Origin: Anaerolineales bacterium | Lineage (GTDB): Bacteria; Chloroflexota; Anaerolineae; Anaerolineales; Villigracilaceae | NCBI GenBank assembly: GCA_030680795.1 | Contig: JAUXUL010000038.1 | Coordinates: 1 to 63,266 of the forward strand | Reading direction: 5' to 3' | DNA: 63,266 bases | Part shown: positions 1-9,649 of the stretch, piece by piece | How positions within the stretch are numbered: the stretch's first letter is position 1 | How the letters are laid out: every line of letters starts with the position of its first letter | Program-made: the position numbers and the translations under genes | Notes under the pieces: generated by a model | Database searches by the model: none | What the model saw: only the letters and a program-made list of their open reading frames with translations | What the model was told of the DNA's origin: nothing

Positions 1-132
1 GACTTCCAATCAGTTTCCAAGAAAGAGATTGAACAGGCTATGGCAAGGCTGAATTTCAGACCACGAAAAACCCTTCGTTTCAAAACACCCTTTGAGGTGT
101 TCTGTCATTCATCTGTTGCACTTACCAGTTGA
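1..132 (+). CDS. IS30-family transposase, C-terminal end only
   Basis: The frame is open from the first base and ends in TGA at 130-132, giving 43 residues. The motif RPRKTLRFKTPFEVF followed by a short tail ending in VALTS is the usual C-terminus of IS30-type transposases. The catalytic DDE core lies outside the window. The insertion sequence end should lie a few bases beyond the stop, so it probably abuts or overlaps the 3' end of the minus-strand gene that stops at 135. Family assignment rests on this tail only. Confidence 0.8.
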   Translation, partial: DFQSVSKKEIEQAMARLNFRPRKTLRFKTPFEVFCHSSVALTS

Positions 133-134
133 AT

Positions 135-776
135 TCACAATTCTAAAACTAATTCTTCAGCACTTCTTTTATTTGTTGCTTTGTAAACAATCCATTTCTT
201 GGCTTTTTGAGCAGCTTCAGCAGCATTGTACATAAATAGTGAAACTACATCTGTGCTGCTTGTGAACTCAAAAAGTGGAAGTTTTCCATCAACATAAAAT
301 GTGCTAACAAAATTTTCTGCATCACTAAGTACTCGCTGTAACCTCATCAATTTTGAAGACAACTCAGGCTCAATCAACGTCATTGAACTTGCCAATATCT
401 TGTCAATTTCTTCTTTTTCTTGCGAAAGCAGTTTTAGTATTTCAACCTTATTATCTAATGAAACTTCACTTAAATATTCTTTTAATTTCGAAAACAATTC
501 TTTACTAGTCTCTTTATTTGAAAAATCGACCTGAACATCTAATGTTGTTGCTACAGCATCGCCAAATTCATAAATATATTTACTGCCTGACATAATAAAA
601 GGAACGGTAGCCCACATTACTGCATCAAAATGACTAATCAATCTTGAATAAAGAAAAAATTTTGACGGTAACCATCTAGTATCTTCTCTTTTCTGTATCA
701 ACTTGTCAACAAGAAAAACGGTTATCGCTATACCAATAATTTCAGACACAATATTAAGAAGTAAGTCACCGCCCAT
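135..776 (-). CDS. hypothetical membrane-anchored protein
   Basis: 213 residues with one hydrophobic segment near the N-terminus (about residues 6-23), so probably anchored with a long soluble, mostly helical part that includes a Glu/Lys-rich coiled-coil-like stretch around residues 85-150. I do not recognise a family. The gene is clearly more AT-rich than the neighbouring dnaX, a sign of transfer. Its stop lies three bases from the stop of the IS30 transposase on the other strand, so the last residues may be encoded by the insertion sequence end and the original C-terminus may be lost. It is separated by only 5 bases from the stop of dnaX, which is read in the same direction. Confidence 0.6.
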   Translation of the reverse strand: MGGDLLLNIVSEIIGIAITVFLVDKLIQKREDTRWLPSKFFLYSRLISHFDAVMWATVPFIMSGSKYIYEFGDAVATTLDVQVDFSNKETSKELFSKLKEYLSEVSLDNKVEILKLLSQEKEEIDKILASSMTLIEPELSSKLMRLQRVLSDAENFVSTFYVDGKLPLFEFTSSTDVVSLFMYNAAEAAQKAKKWIVYKATNKRSAEELVLEL

Positions 777-781
777 GTCAA

Positions 782-2362
782 TTATTCCATATCCACGATT
801 TCGCCGCCGTGTTGAATGGCGGCAGCGACCATGCCGTCTTGCGCCACGTTGGCAGGAACTTTACCTTTGGCGTTGGTGACGATACATCGAATGGATAGCT
901 CGACGTTGAAATTATCTTTGATCAATTTTTGGATGGCTTCGATTTGATCGGGCTTATCTATCTTTGAGACAAGCACATCACTGGCTAACCCAAGCACAAG
1001 CGTTTTGCCTTGCACGTCGATCATCTTGACCGAGTTTAACAATGCAGAAAGATTCGCCTGCGATTTGGGCAGGGATGCGGCGAGATGTTTCCAAGATTTG
1101 ATGATGTCGCCTGAATTTATAATGGGTTTTTCGGACGCTTCGGCTTTGCTCACATCGTCCCGGTGCTCTTTCGGAAGCGCAGGCTTTTCGGCTTCGCTCT
1201 TAACCTCAGGTTGGGATTCTGTTCTCGAAACAGGAGCAGGCTGGGGCGGAGTCGGACGCGGCGCGGTGGGTTGAGGAGATTCTGTTGGGGCGTCCAGCAC
1301 TTCTGCGAGAGCAAGTTCAATGCTCAGGGATGGCTGCCAGCCGCCGCGCAAATCCGTCGCGGCGTTGTTGAAAATTTTCATCATGCGCAGGACATCGGAG
1401 GTGCTGAATGATTTCGCGTGCGCGTCCATTTGTCCTTTGACTTCGCGCGTGGCTTCGACTTGATCGATGTTGCCCATTTGAATGAGCATGAGACCGCGCA
1501 GATATTCGACGATTTGACGGGCAAGCGAGCGCGGGTCAGTGCCAGAGTCGAGGGCGCGGTGAATGGTTTCGAGACCGCGCGCAGGCTGATGATCGAGAAC
1601 AGAAGCGATGATGTCCAGCACGGTTTTGCTTGTGGCGGTGCCGAGGACAGTTTGCGCGAGGGCAAGCGTAATCTTCGTACCCGTGGATGCGAGTTGATCG
1701 AGCAGGGATTGCGCGTCGCGCATGCCCCCCGCAGACTGACGCGCGATGAGCGTCAGCGCTTCGTCATCGGCGGTAAGGTTCTCGGCGACGACGATATATT
1801 TGAGGTTGGCGACGATCTCGTCCACTGGCACGCGGCGAAATTCGTGACGCTGGCAGCGCGACAAAACGGTTGCAGGAATTTTATGAATTTCAGTTGTGGC
1901 TAAAACGAAGATGGCATGCGGCGGCGGTTCTTCGAGTGTTTTGAGCAGCGCGTTGAATGCCGCAGTCGAAAGCATGTGGCATTCATCAATGACATAGATT
2001 TTATATTTGCCTTGAGTTGGTGAGAAGTTGATCTTGTCGCGCAAATCGCGGACATCGTCAACGGATGTGTTGGAAGCCGCGTCAATTTCGATCAGATCCA
2101 TAAATCGATTCTGATTAACAGCTTCACAGTAATCGCAGGTGTTATCTGGTCTTTTCGCGGGGTCTTCGTTGAGACAGTTGACAGCCTTCGCCAGAAGGCG
2201 CGCGACAGTTGTTTTGCCTGTTCCGCGCGGACCCGCAAAAAGATAGGCGTGACCGACACGGTCCGCTTTTATGGAATTGGTCAGCGTCTGGACAACGTGA
2301 TCTTGTCCGATGACGGTGTCCCATCCTTTGGGGCGATATTTACGGTAGAGTGCTTGGGTCAT
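782..2362 (-). CDS. dnaX: DNA polymerase III subunit gamma/tau
   Basis: 526 residues. DnaX is the ATPase of the clamp-loader complex that opens the sliding clamp onto primed DNA. The N-terminus RKYRPKGWDTVIGQ is family-typical. It has a Walker A GPRGTGKTT near residue 44, a zinc-binding Cys cluster shortly after (residues about 64-80), a Walker B VIDECHML near 125 and the sensor/arginine-finger motif SRCQRHEF near 167. A Pro/Glu-rich linker (about 360-410) leads to a C-terminal tau-like domain. Start at the ATG giving MTQALYRKYRP, which fits homologues. I saw no obvious internal slippery run that would show a programmed gamma form. Confidence 0.95.
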   Translation of the reverse strand: MTQALYRKYRPKGWDTVIGQDHVVQTLTNSIKADRVGHAYLFAGPRGTGKTTVARLLAKAVNCLNEDPAKRPDNTCDYCEAVNQNRFMDLIEIDAASNTSVDDVRDLRDKINFSPTQGKYKIYVIDECHMLSTAAFNALLKTLEEPPPHAIFVLATTEIHKIPATVLSRCQRHEFRRVPVDEIVANLKYIVVAENLTADDEALTLIARQSAGGMRDAQSLLDQLASTGTKITLALAQTVLGTATSKTVLDIIASVLDHQPARGLETIHRALDSGTDPRSLARQIVEYLRGLMLIQMGNIDQVEATREVKGQMDAHAKSFSTSDVLRMMKIFNNAATDLRGGWQPSLSIELALAEVLDAPTESPQPTAPRPTPPQPAPVSRTESQPEVKSEAEKPALPKEHRDDVSKAEASEKPIINSGDIIKSWKHLAASLPKSQANLSALLNSVKMIDVQGKTLVLGLASDVLVSKIDKPDQIEAIQKLIKDNFNVELSIRCIVTNAKGKVPANVAQDGMVAAAIQHGGEIVDME

Positions 2363-2391
2363 TTTTAGTTACCAGTGATCAGTAATCAGTC

Positions 2392-2500
2392 GGTGGTTGA
2401 GTAGCGACGAACGAAGTGAGGAGCGCATAGAAACCACCAATTTTATTTTGACTTTTTATTGCTGGTTTCGATACGGCGGAAGAGCACCACCTACTCAACC
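2392..2500. repeat. inverted dispersed repeat (GGTTGAGTAG family)
   Basis: The stretch upstream of dnaX begins with GGTGGTTGAGTAG and ends with its complement CTACTCAACC, with GGTTTCGATACG inside. Related pieces (TCTCRATACG ... CTACT.GACCA) recur at 30213-30259 and 49031-49074, always between genes. It fills most of the gap between dnaX and the next gene. Confidence 0.6.
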
Positions 2501-2510
2501 AGCAGAGTTT

Positions 2511-3002
2511 TTAAGGAACTCGATACACTGCTCTCAAGTTGCCTTGCGCATCGAACAACCGTGCATTCTCGCCAGAACTCCATACCGCTTCACTTATGCC
2601 CCAATATAGGTCAATGACGGTATCTGTACCTGTGGCAGTGTGGACTTGAACTGCGCCGTTCGGGTAAAGTGTGAGTTGCGGGAATTTGAAAGTATTGCCG
2701 TCTTCGTCTTTCAATTGCCAGCTTGCCAGATCCAACTGACCTTCGCCTTCAAATTTCACAACCACGATCTCGGCACCTAAAGTCCCTGCGCCCACTACAC
2801 TGCTAACCTTGACGGCGATATCGGTCTGCGGGTTGACCGTGGACACTGGCGCAGAGTCACCGCTTGCGGGCAGGGCCTGCTGAACCGAAGACTGATTCAC
2901 GGCGCGGTAGTTGCGGTCATACCAAAAGAGGATGCCGCTCGTCACACAGGCTGAGACAAAGACGTTCAAGAGCAGGTAATAAACAAGTTTGCGGCGATCC
3001 AT
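2511..3002 (-). CDS. lamin-tail-domain protein, membrane anchored
   Basis: 163 residues from the ATG at 3002. An N-terminal hydrophobic segment (residues about 7-26) anchors the protein. The C-terminal part has the lamin-tail (LTD) signature: a Trp in ASWQLKDEDGNTFKFP, followed by a YPNGAVQVHTATGTDT turn and an aromatic DLYWG...AVWSSG motif. LTD domains in bacteria are extracellular beta-sandwich modules often on surface or secreted proteins. The function is not known. It follows prmA in the same direction after a short gap. A longer N-terminal form from an upstream in-frame start is possible but lacks support. Confidence 0.7.
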   Translation of the reverse strand: MDRRKLVYYLLLNVFVSACVTSGILFWYDRNYRAVNQSSVQQALPASGDSAPVSTVNPQTDIAVKVSSVVGAGTLGAEIVVVKFEGEGQLDLASWQLKDEDGNTFKFPQLTLYPNGAVQVHTATGTDTVIDLYWGISEAVWSSGENARLFDAQGNLRAVYRVP

Positions 3003-3046
3003 GATGGTTCGTATGATAGCACAAAACATTTAAACGTTTGGACGTT

Positions 3047-4030
3047 TTAACGTTTCAGAGATATGGCAACCCAATCACCCATTTGACGTTGAGCGCTTCT
3101 CTTTAGATCTTTAGCCTGCGCGGCCTCAATGACATTTTCTGCCTGATGGGCAAGGATTCCGCTCAAGATAATCTCACCATTTGATTCGACCAAGTCTGCG
3201 AGACCTGCGTCAAAAAGGCGGATGATGATGGGGGCAAGAATATTTGCGACCACAAGCGGCGCGGACTTAAACGGGAAGTTGCCACTCAGCACCTCAGTCA
3301 CTGAGCCCTGACCGAGAATCAACTCCTCCCCCACTCCATTTGAATCCGCATTCTCACGCGAGTTTTTGACGGACTCAATGTCTATATCAACGCCGAGGAC
3401 GGTTTTTGCGCCGAGTTTAAGGGCGGCGATGGAGAGAATACCTGAGCCGCAGCCGACATCGATCACATTTATGTCATTCTGAGCGAGCCGCTTTTCGGCG
3501 AGCGAAGAATCTCCAACACTATGTAGAGACCCTTCGCTTCGCTCAGGGTGACACTCGTCAAAGTATTTCTCCATCAACTCCAAACACAATTGCGTTGTGG
3601 GATGCGTGCCTGTGCCGAATGCCATGCCAGGGTTAATTTTAATGGGGATTCGATTTGGCTCAGGAGATTCCAACCACGCGGGCAGGATCAGGAGTCTCTC
3701 TCCGATGAGAATCGGCTTGTAGTGCTGTTTCCAGGCTTCCATCCAGTTTTGATCCGCGATCTGCTTGTAAGCAGGAGCAGGCACGGGCGTAATCATCCCA
3801 AAATAGAAAAGCGACTCTTCGAGTTTTTGTCGCGTCTCCTCCAATTGATCGTTGACTTCCAAATAAGCGCGCACGGTGATGGGACCTGTTGCCGTGCCTT
3901 CGTCTTCTTCGTCTAAAAATTTTACACCTTGCTCGGTCATCACGCCATTGGGCGCGAAACGGGCGAAAACATCCGCAACGGATTCGGCGAGTTCGCCATT
4001 TACAGTCAGTGAAACTTCCAGCCAATTCAT
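3047..4030 (-). CDS. prmA: ribosomal protein L11 methyltransferase
   Basis: 327 residues. PrmA trimethylates ribosomal protein L11 with S-adenosylmethionine. The family motifs NPGMAFGTGTHPTT and the SAM-binding VIDVGCGSGILSIAA are intact, as is VVANILAPIII (the NxxPP-like catalytic loop region). Between the helix ending LMEKYFDE and VIDVGCGSG there is an extra stretch of about 25 residues (CHPERSEGS...EKRLAQND) that normal PrmA proteins do not have. It is encoded by a palindromic repeat that sits in frame in the gene (3472-3558). Because the insert lies in a surface linker before the SAM motif, the enzyme could still work. Confidence 0.93.
   Translation of the reverse strand: MNWLEVSLTVNGELAESVADVFARFAPNGVMTEQGVKFLDEEDEGTATGPITVRAYLEVNDQLEETRQKLEESLFYFGMITPVPAPAYKQIADQNWMEAWKQHYKPILIGERLLILPAWLESPEPNRIPIKINPGMAFGTGTHPTTQLCLELMEKYFDECHPERSEGSLHSVGDSSLAEKRLAQNDINVIDVGCGSGILSIAALKLGAKTVLGVDIDIESVKNSRENADSNGVGEELILGQGSVTEVLSGNFPFKSAPLVVANILAPIIIRLFDAGLADLVESNGEIILSGILAHQAENVIEAAQAKDLKRSAQRQMGDWVAISLKR
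3472..3558. repeat. REP-like palindrome inserted in frame in prmA
   Basis: The stretch begins GTCATTCTGAGCGAGC and ends GCTTCGCTCAGGGTGACA, an inverted pair. The same family is seen between genes at 51848-51915 and 58547-58625. Here it lies inside prmA and is translated as HPERSEGS and following residues. Confidence 0.85.
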
Positions 4031-4064
4031 TTCTTATCTGCCTTATAAAAACGGATCGCAGACT

Positions 4065-4556
4065 TCAGTCTGCTTTACATTGCGGATTGAAGCCCGCGTT
4101 CCGAGTGTCCAAACTTTTCGCAACCACGTGGATCAAATTTTTTTCCGCGAACAACATGTGCGGCAGATCGTTCACATCGAAATATTTCATTTCAGAAATT
4201 TCGAGGCTTTCCTTGAATGTTCCGCTCACAATTTTACATAAATAGATCAAACTGACGTTGGGTTCTTCTTTTGCACTTTGTGCCAGGAATAATTTTTGAG
4301 CCTCTATCTGCATTCCCGTCTCTTCATAAAACTCGCGGACAATCGCCTTCTCTGGCTGTTCGCCGTGCTCAAGCCCGCCTGCGGGAATACCCCACTCGAA
4401 TATTCGATAGGTATGTTTGAACAAAAGAACGCGGCCCTGTTCATCAAAGATCATCGCCGCAACGGCCACGCGAAACCTCGGACGAACGATTCGAGAGGCT
4501 AGAAGATGAACCCACAGGGGCATGACGCGCCAAAGGCGTAAAAGAGTATTAATCAT
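4065..4556 (-). CDS. Nudix hydrolase
   Basis: 163 residues. The Nudix box GGLEHGEQPEKAIVREFYEETGM (conserved Gly, Glu, RE..EE.G) is complete at about residues 76-98. Nudix enzymes cleave nucleoside diphosphates linked to another moiety; the substrate cannot be told from the sequence. An N-terminal extension of about 28 residues (RLWRVMPLWVHLLAS) is amphipathic and may contact membrane or partner. It lies upstream of prmA in the same direction. Confidence 0.85.
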   Translation of the reverse strand: MINTLLRLWRVMPLWVHLLASRIVRPRFRVAVAAMIFDEQGRVLLFKHTYRIFEWGIPAGGLEHGEQPEKAIVREFYEETGMQIEAQKLFLAQSAKEEPNVSLIYLCKIVSGTFKESLEISEMKYFDVNDLPHMLFAEKNLIHVVAKSLDTRNAGFNPQCKAD

Positions 4557-4681
4557 ATGATTGATGCATTATAAGGCAATCAACCACCCGAGGCAGAACT
4601 TCAGTTCTCAAAAAAAAAGAAACGAGCAGACTCTCATCCACTCGCCTCTCATCACTATTCACCAATTACCAATCACTGATC

Positions 4682-5809
4682 TTATCCCCCAAACGCTTCA
4701 TTCAACCAATCCAATAATCCCTTTTCCTGCGGCTTGACCGTTGTTCCCAAACTTTCAGCCAACTTCTCAAACAACTCACGCTGATCCTTTGTCAACTTGG
4801 CTGGGATGGCCACATTCACCATCACCATTTGGTTACCGCGTTGATGTTTACTACGCACATGCGGAACACCTTTTCCTTTGAGCTGGAAGATCTTCCCGGG
4901 CTGTGTACCTGCGGGAATTTTCAATTTTTCATCGCCATCTATTGTAGGTACATGAATATCCGCGCCGAGCACGGCTTGTGCCACATTGATATCAAGGTTC
5001 AATAAAATATCGTTCTCGCGGCGCTTGAAGAATTGATGCGGCTTCACATCCAGCACAACGAATAAACTTCCATTCGGGCCGCCAAACACACCAGGGGCAC
5101 CCTCCCCATTCAAGCGGATCTGTGTACCGACATCCACACCTGCGGGGATTTGCACTTTCTTCTTTACATTCTTGCGTTCCAAGCCATTGCCGCGACAAGT
5201 TTTGCACGGTGACGAAATCATTTCGCCACGACCGTTACAAGCGGGACAAGTCGCAGTCTGCACCATCTGGCCAAGAAAAGTCTGACGTACCTGGCGCACT
5301 TCACCCTGCCCATTACAAGTGGAACATTTCGTCGGGGTTGTGCCAGGCTCTGCGCCTGAACCCGAACAGCGCGAACAAGTCTCTTCGCGTTGGAATTCAA
5401 TTTCTTTTTCAACACCAAAGACAGCTTCTTCAAAAGTCAACGTGACCTGCATTTGTAGGTCACGCCCACGGCGCGGGGATTTGCGCGAGCGGCGACCCGT
5501 TGAGAATCCAAATCCGCCGAGTATCTCCTCAAACAAGTCACCGAAGTCTGCGGAATAATCATGGAAGCCGCCGCTGCCCATGCCGCCAAGCCCCTCTTTG
5601 CCAAAGCGATCATAGCGCGCGCGCTTATCCGAATCCGACAGCACGCCGTACGCTTCATTGATCTCTTTAAATTTTTCCTCAGTATCAGGCTCTTTGCTCA
5701 CATCAGGATGATACTGGCGCGCAAGTTTACGGAACGCGCCTTTTATCTCGTCATCGCTCGCGTTTTTGTTCAGGCCAAGTATTTCGTAATAATCTCGATT
5801 GCTGCTCAT
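4682..5809 (-). CDS. dnaJ: chaperone DnaJ
   Basis: 375 residues. The J domain has the HPD motif ([10 protein letters not shown]) near residue 34 and is followed by a Gly/Phe-rich linker. The zinc domain has four CxxCxGxG repeats: [24 protein letters not shown] and CKTCRGNG. C-terminal substrate-binding domains follow. It stimulates DnaK ATPase and delivers substrates. It is the last gene of the hrcA-grpE-dnaK-dnaJ series and is separated from dnaK by a palindromic repeat. Confidence 0.97.
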   Translation of the reverse strand: MSSNRDYYEILGLNKNASDDEIKGAFRKLARQYHPDVSKEPDTEEKFKEINEAYGVLSDSDKRARYDRFGKEGLGGMGSGGFHDYSADFGDLFEEILGGFGFSTGRRSRKSPRRGRDLQMQVTLTFEEAVFGVEKEIEFQREETCSRCSGSGAEPGTTPTKCSTCNGQGEVRQVRQTFLGQMVQTATCPACNGRGEMISSPCKTCRGNGLERKNVKKKVQIPAGVDVGTQIRLNGEGAPGVFGGPNGSLFVVLDVKPHQFFKRRENDILLNLDINVAQAVLGADIHVPTIDGDEKLKIPAGTQPGKIFQLKGKGVPHVRSKHQRGNQMVMVNVAIPAKLTKDQRELFEKLAESLGTTVKPQEKGLLDWLNEAFGG

Positions 5810-5818
5810 AAGTCACAC

Positions 5819-5917
5819 CCCGTCATTGCGAGGAGCGCCTTTGCTTTTTGCGACGAAACAATCCCCAATTAAGTAGGAAATTGCTTCGGGCTAAGAACAA
5901 GAACGCCCTCGGTATGA
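5819..5917. repeat. dispersed repeat (GTCATTGCGAGGAG family)
   Basis: It starts GTCATTGCGAGGAG and ends AACGCCCTCGGTATGACG, with ATTGCTTCGGGC inside. Close relatives lie at 7842-7936 and 15592-15690, with pieces at 35214-35413. It fills the dnaK-dnaJ gap. Confidence 0.8.
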
Positions 5918-5925
5918 CGGATTAT

Positions 5926-7821
5926 TTATTCCTTCACTTCACCATCAACCACATCAGGACTCGCATCATCCTTACCGGATGAAGAACCGTCTGCCGCTTC
6001 CCCCTCACCTGTGGCCTGACCCTGCTCATAGACACTGGCGCCTATCTTTTGAACAGTCAGCCCCAACGCTTCCGTGGCGGCTTTGATCTGCTCTATATCC
6101 TCGCCCTGCGCCGCAGACTTTGCTTCCGCAACCTTGGCTTCGACATCACTGCGAACTTCCGCAGCGATTTTATCGCCAAACTCACGCAAAGCCTTCTCTC
6201 CAGCATAAACAGTGTTATCAGCATTATTACGAGCCTCGATCAAATTCTTGCGTTTACGGTCTTCTTCAACGTGTGCTTCAGCATCCTTGCGCATCTTTTC
6301 GACTTCACTATCACTCAAGCCAGAGGAAGCTGTGATCGTAATATGTTGCGAACGTCCCGTCGCTTTATCCTTCGCGCTGACTTTCATAATGCCGTTCGCA
6401 TCCACATCGAAGGTCACTTCAACCTGTGGAACGCCGCGCGGTGACGGCGGAATCCCATCCAAAGTAAACCTGCCCAATGACTTGTTGTCACTCGCCATCG
6501 GACGTTCACCCTGCAAAACATGGATCTCCACCTGCGTTTGATTATCCGAAGCAGTAGAGAACACCTGCGAGCGGCGCGTTGGAATAGTCGTGTTGCGTTC
6601 AATTTGAGCGGTGGCGACACCGCCCAATGTTTCAATTGAAAGGGTTAGCGGAGTTACATCCAAAAGTAAAATATCCTTTACTTCTCCGCCAAGCACGCCC
6701 GCCTGAATAGCCGCACCGATCGCGACCACTTCATCGGGATTTACACCCTTATGCGGATCCTTGCCAAAGAGCGCGCGCACACGATCCTGGATAGCAGGCA
6801 TGCGAGTCATGCCGCCCACCAACACAATTTCGTTGATGTCGCCCGCATTTATTCCAGCGTCAGACAATGCCTGTTTAACGGGAGCAATCGTTCGGTCAAC
6901 AAGATCGGCGCAAATCTGCTCGAGCCTGGCGCGCGTCATGGTCATCACCAAGTGTTTGGGGCCGCTTGCATCCGCAGTCAAATACGGCAAATTGATTTCT
7001 GTCTGCATCACAGTCGAGAGTTCGATCTTCGCCTTTTCAGCGGCTTCTTTCAAACGCTGTAAGGCCTGGCGGTCATTGTTTAAGTCAATGCCATTTTCTT
7101 TCTTGAACGTCTCGGTCAAATAATCCATAATGCGAAGATCAAAATCATCGCCGCCGAGGAAGGTATCTCCGCTCGTGGCGCGCACTTGAAAGACCCCATC
7201 GCCGACATCCAAAATAGAAACATCAAACGTACCGCCGCCGAGGTCATATACAACGATGACTTCATTTTTCTTTTTATCAAGTCCATACGCAAGTGATGAA
7301 GCAGTTGGCTCATTGATGATCCGCAAAACTTCAAGACCGGCGATCTTGCCGGCATCCTTTGTGGCATTGCGTTGGGCATCATTGAAATAAGCGGGGACGG
7401 TAATCACCGCCTGCGTGATCGTCTCACTGAGATACGCTTCCGCATCCGCCTTGATCTTCGCAAGGATCATCGCCGAAACTTCGGGCGGCGAATATTCTTT
7501 TTCATCCAACTTCACGCGGACATCGCCGTTATCAGCCGCAGTGACCTCATAAGGCACACGCTTCTTCGTATGCTCCACCTGCGGATCATCTGCCTTGCGT
7601 CCCATGAAGCGCTTCACTGAAAAAATCGTGTTGTGTGGATTTGTAATGGCCTGATTGCGTGCCACACGCCCCACCAAACGTTCGTGATTTTTATTCACTG
7701 CCACAACAGAAGGCACAAGTCTTTCACCCTCCGCAGATGGAATCACAACAGGCTCTCCGCCGCTCATCACCGCCGCGACAGAGTTTGTAGTACCTAGATC
7801 TATTCCAATGATTTTTGCCAT
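5926..7821 (-). CDS. dnaK: chaperone DnaK (Hsp70)
   Basis: 631 residues from the ATG giving [18 protein letters not shown]. ATPase signatures [23 protein letters not shown] and [11 protein letters not shown] are intact. A substrate-binding domain with [14 protein letters not shown] and a helical lid rich in Lys/Glu/Ala follow. The C-terminus ends DVVDGEVKE, resembling the acidic EEVD-like end of bacterial DnaK. An in-frame GTG 22 codons upstream lies inside a palindromic repeat, and the peptide from it is repeat-encoded, so the ATG is preferred. It lies between grpE and dnaJ. Confidence 0.97.
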   Translation of the reverse strand: MAKIIGIDLGTTNSVAAVMSGGEPVVIPSAEGERLVPSVVAVNKNHERLVGRVARNQAITNPHNTIFSVKRFMGRKADDPQVEHTKKRVPYEVTAADNGDVRVKLDEKEYSPPEVSAMILAKIKADAEAYLSETITQAVITVPAYFNDAQRNATKDAGKIAGLEVLRIINEPTASSLAYGLDKKKNEVIVVYDLGGGTFDVSILDVGDGVFQVRATSGDTFLGGDDFDLRIMDYLTETFKKENGIDLNNDRQALQRLKEAAEKAKIELSTVMQTEINLPYLTADASGPKHLVMTMTRARLEQICADLVDRTIAPVKQALSDAGINAGDINEIVLVGGMTRMPAIQDRVRALFGKDPHKGVNPDEVVAIGAAIQAGVLGGEVKDILLLDVTPLTLSIETLGGVATAQIERNTTIPTRRSQVFSTASDNQTQVEIHVLQGERPMASDNKSLGRFTLDGIPPSPRGVPQVEVTFDVDANGIMKVSAKDKATGRSQHITITASSGLSDSEVEKMRKDAEAHVEEDRKRKNLIEARNNADNTVYAGEKALREFGDKIAAEVRSDVEAKVAEAKSAAQGEDIEQIKAATEALGLTVQKIGASVYEQGQATGEGEAADGSSSGKDDASPDVVDGEVKE

Positions 7822-7841
7822 GTTTGTTCCTTTGAAATATC

Positions 7842-7936
7842 CGTCATTGCGAGGAGGATGTTCTTTCCGACGACGCAATCTCCTCACAAGTTGGGGATTG
7901 CTTCGGGCAAGAACAAGAACGCCCTCGCAATGAAGA
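7842..7936. repeat. dispersed repeat (GTCATTGCGAGGAG family)
   Basis: Starts CGTCATTGCGAGGAGG and ends AACGCCCTCGCAATGA, with GGGGATTGCTTCGGGC inside. It fills the gap between grpE and dnaK and nearly matches the copy between dnaK and dnaJ. Confidence 0.85.
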
Positions 7937-7943
7937 GTTTAAT

Positions 7944-8495
7944 TTACTGTGCCACCCTAACAAGGGCAGGTCGTATCACACGTTCCCCAAGCATGTATCC
8001 ATTTTGCACCACTGCAATCACATGTCCGCTTTCAATATCATTGCTCGGCTCATGTGTGACGGCTTCATGAAAAACCGGGTCGAACATCACACCTTTTGCA
8101 TCAATGCGTTTTACGCCTTCGCTTTCCAAAATGTTCTGCAAGTTGCGCGCGATCAACCCAATGCCGTTCGTCCATGCATCATCTGCGGGGCGGTTTTGCA
8201 ATGCACGCTCCAGATCATCGAGCGTAGGCAATATCTTCTTAATAATGTTGCCTTTCATGCTGGCATACATCAACTCATTGTCGCGCTCAATGCGTTTTTT
8301 ATAATTTTGGAATTCCGCCTGAGAACGCACCCATCCATCCTTATATTCGGATGCCTTTGCCACAGCCTCCTCGAGTTGATGTTTCAGCGCCTCAGGCTCA
8401 TCCGAGGAATGCCCGGCTGCCTCAGGCATTTCCGGCTCTGTGGGTTGAGTTTCTTTTACTTCTTCCTCGTCTTTATGTTTCTTTTTATCGGTCAT
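7944..8495 (-). CDS. grpE: nucleotide exchange factor GrpE
   Basis: 183 residues. An acidic, disordered N-terminus (about 35 residues) leads to a long coiled coil, then a beta-wing with the family motif ...GVKRIDAKGVMFDPVFHEAVTHEPS and a C-terminal GYMLGERVIRPALVRVAQ. GrpE releases ADP from DnaK. It lies second in the heat-shock operon, after hrcA. Confidence 0.95.
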   Translation of the reverse strand: MTDKKKHKDEEEVKETQPTEPEMPEAAGHSSDEPEALKHQLEEAVAKASEYKDGWVRSQAEFQNYKKRIERDNELMYASMKGNIIKKILPTLDDLERALQNRPADDAWTNGIGLIARNLQNILESEGVKRIDAKGVMFDPVFHEAVTHEPSNDIESGHVIAVVQNGYMLGERVIRPALVRVAQ

Positions 8496-8562
8496 GTTCT
8501 CACTCTCAAAATTCGTAATGCGTAATTGCTAATTCTTTTTTACAAATTACCAATTACGTTTT

Positions 8563-9606
8563 TTATTCACCTGTGATCGTATCATTCACCAACTCGCTTA
8601 ATACTCCCGCAACATATCGCACAGTTGGGATCGTCCGCGCATAAGACATTCGCATCGGTCCCAACACACCAAGCGTGCCTGTCGCCATGCCAGGGACACC
8701 GTATCTTGCAATCACCAGCGAGCATTGACGGAGTTCCTCCCATTCGCCTTCGCCGCCGATCAATACTTGAAGTCCGTCGATGTTGCTGTTCGTGGTCGTA
8801 CGCGCCAACAAATCCTGCAAGGTGGCTGGTTCTTCAAAAATTTTCAAGGCACGCCTGGCATCATCCGACTCGCCAAATTCGGGACTCCCCAAAACGTTGG
8901 TTAATCCGTCCGTGTAAATTTCACCAGAGAGGCTGGCTGCTGCGCGACGAATATCCTGCAGAATCAGAAGAAGGATATCCTGATCGAGCGCGTCGGGGCA
9001 GGCTGGCAGGAGGGAAATTGCGTCCACTGTAAGACCAACTAAAAGGGCGTTAAGATGCGAGGCGGATTGGCTGAGTCGCTCCTGAGAGACGGGTTCTGCC
9101 AGCGTCAGAATTTGCTGAGAGACCTCCCCTCCCGCCATCACCAAAACCATTAAGACCTGCCGGCCTTGAGTCGAGATCAATTCAACGTGCTTGTAGTTCG
9201 CCTGCTTCACATGCGGGGCCGTGACCACCGAAACGCCCTGCGATTGATTGGCAAGGATGGAAGCCGCGAGTGTCATCCATTGATCCATATCCGGACGCGA
9301 TTGGTGAAACTGGTGCGAGATGGTATGCTGCACAATTTCTGGCAATTCGGCATTTTGGATCATCTCGCTGACGAAATAGCGATAACCTTCTTCGCTTGGC
9401 ACACGCCCTGCCGAGGTGTGAGGCTGGCGTAAATATCCCATATCAGTGAGCGCGGCCATTTCATTACGAATGGTGGCCGCGGAAAGGCCAAGGCGGTAAT
9501 GCTCTGCCAGCCGCTTCGAGCCAACAGGCTGAGCGGAATCAATGTAATCACGTATGATAAGAAGAAGCAGGGTCTTCTGGCGTTCGGTGAGATTGGTCAT
9601 ATTCAT
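8563..9606 (-). CDS. hrcA: heat-inducible transcription repressor HrcA
   Basis: 347 residues from the ATG at 9606 (a second ATG two codons later is equally possible). The N-terminal winged helix contains LTERQKTLLLLIIRDYI and the recognition region GLSAATIRNEMAALTDMGYLRQPHTSAGRVP. HrcA binds CIRCE operators and represses heat-shock genes; it is kept active by GroEL. It is the first gene of hrcA-grpE-dnaK-dnaJ and has a CIRCE element directly before its start, so the operon is autoregulated. Hydrophobic residues encoded further upstream in frame overlap the operator and promoter and are not part of the protein. Confidence 0.95.
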   Translation of the reverse strand: MNMTNLTERQKTLLLLIIRDYIDSAQPVGSKRLAEHYRLGLSAATIRNEMAALTDMGYLRQPHTSAGRVPSEEGYRYFVSEMIQNAELPEIVQHTISHQFHQSRPDMDQWMTLAASILANQSQGVSVVTAPHVKQANYKHVELISTQGRQVLMVLVMAGGEVSQQILTLAEPVSQERLSQSASHLNALLVGLTVDAISLLPACPDALDQDILLLILQDIRRAAASLSGEIYTDGLTNVLGSPEFGESDDARRALKIFEEPATLQDLLARTTTNSNIDGLQVLIGGEGEWEELRQCSLVIARYGVPGMATGTLGVLGPMRMSYARTIPTVRYVAGVLSELVNDTITGE

Positions 9607-9609
9607 AAT

Positions 9610-9636
9610 TAAGCACTCCCGAAGAGAGAGTGCTGT
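9610..9636 (-). promoter_or_regulatory. CIRCE operator for HrcA
   Basis: The inverted repeat AGCACTC - 9 bases - GAGTGCT (9612-9618 and 9628-9634) matches the CIRCE core exactly, including the 9-base spacer. It lies between the promoter and the hrcA start, where bound HrcA would block transcription of the operon. Confidence 0.95.
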
Positions 9637-9649
9637 TTTCAACGGAATA

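Noticed and set aside
4608-4645. Possible terminator after dnaJ (poly-A run on the plus strand)
   Set aside because: A T-run exists on the minus strand, but the preceding stem is only about five pairs with a 14-base loop.
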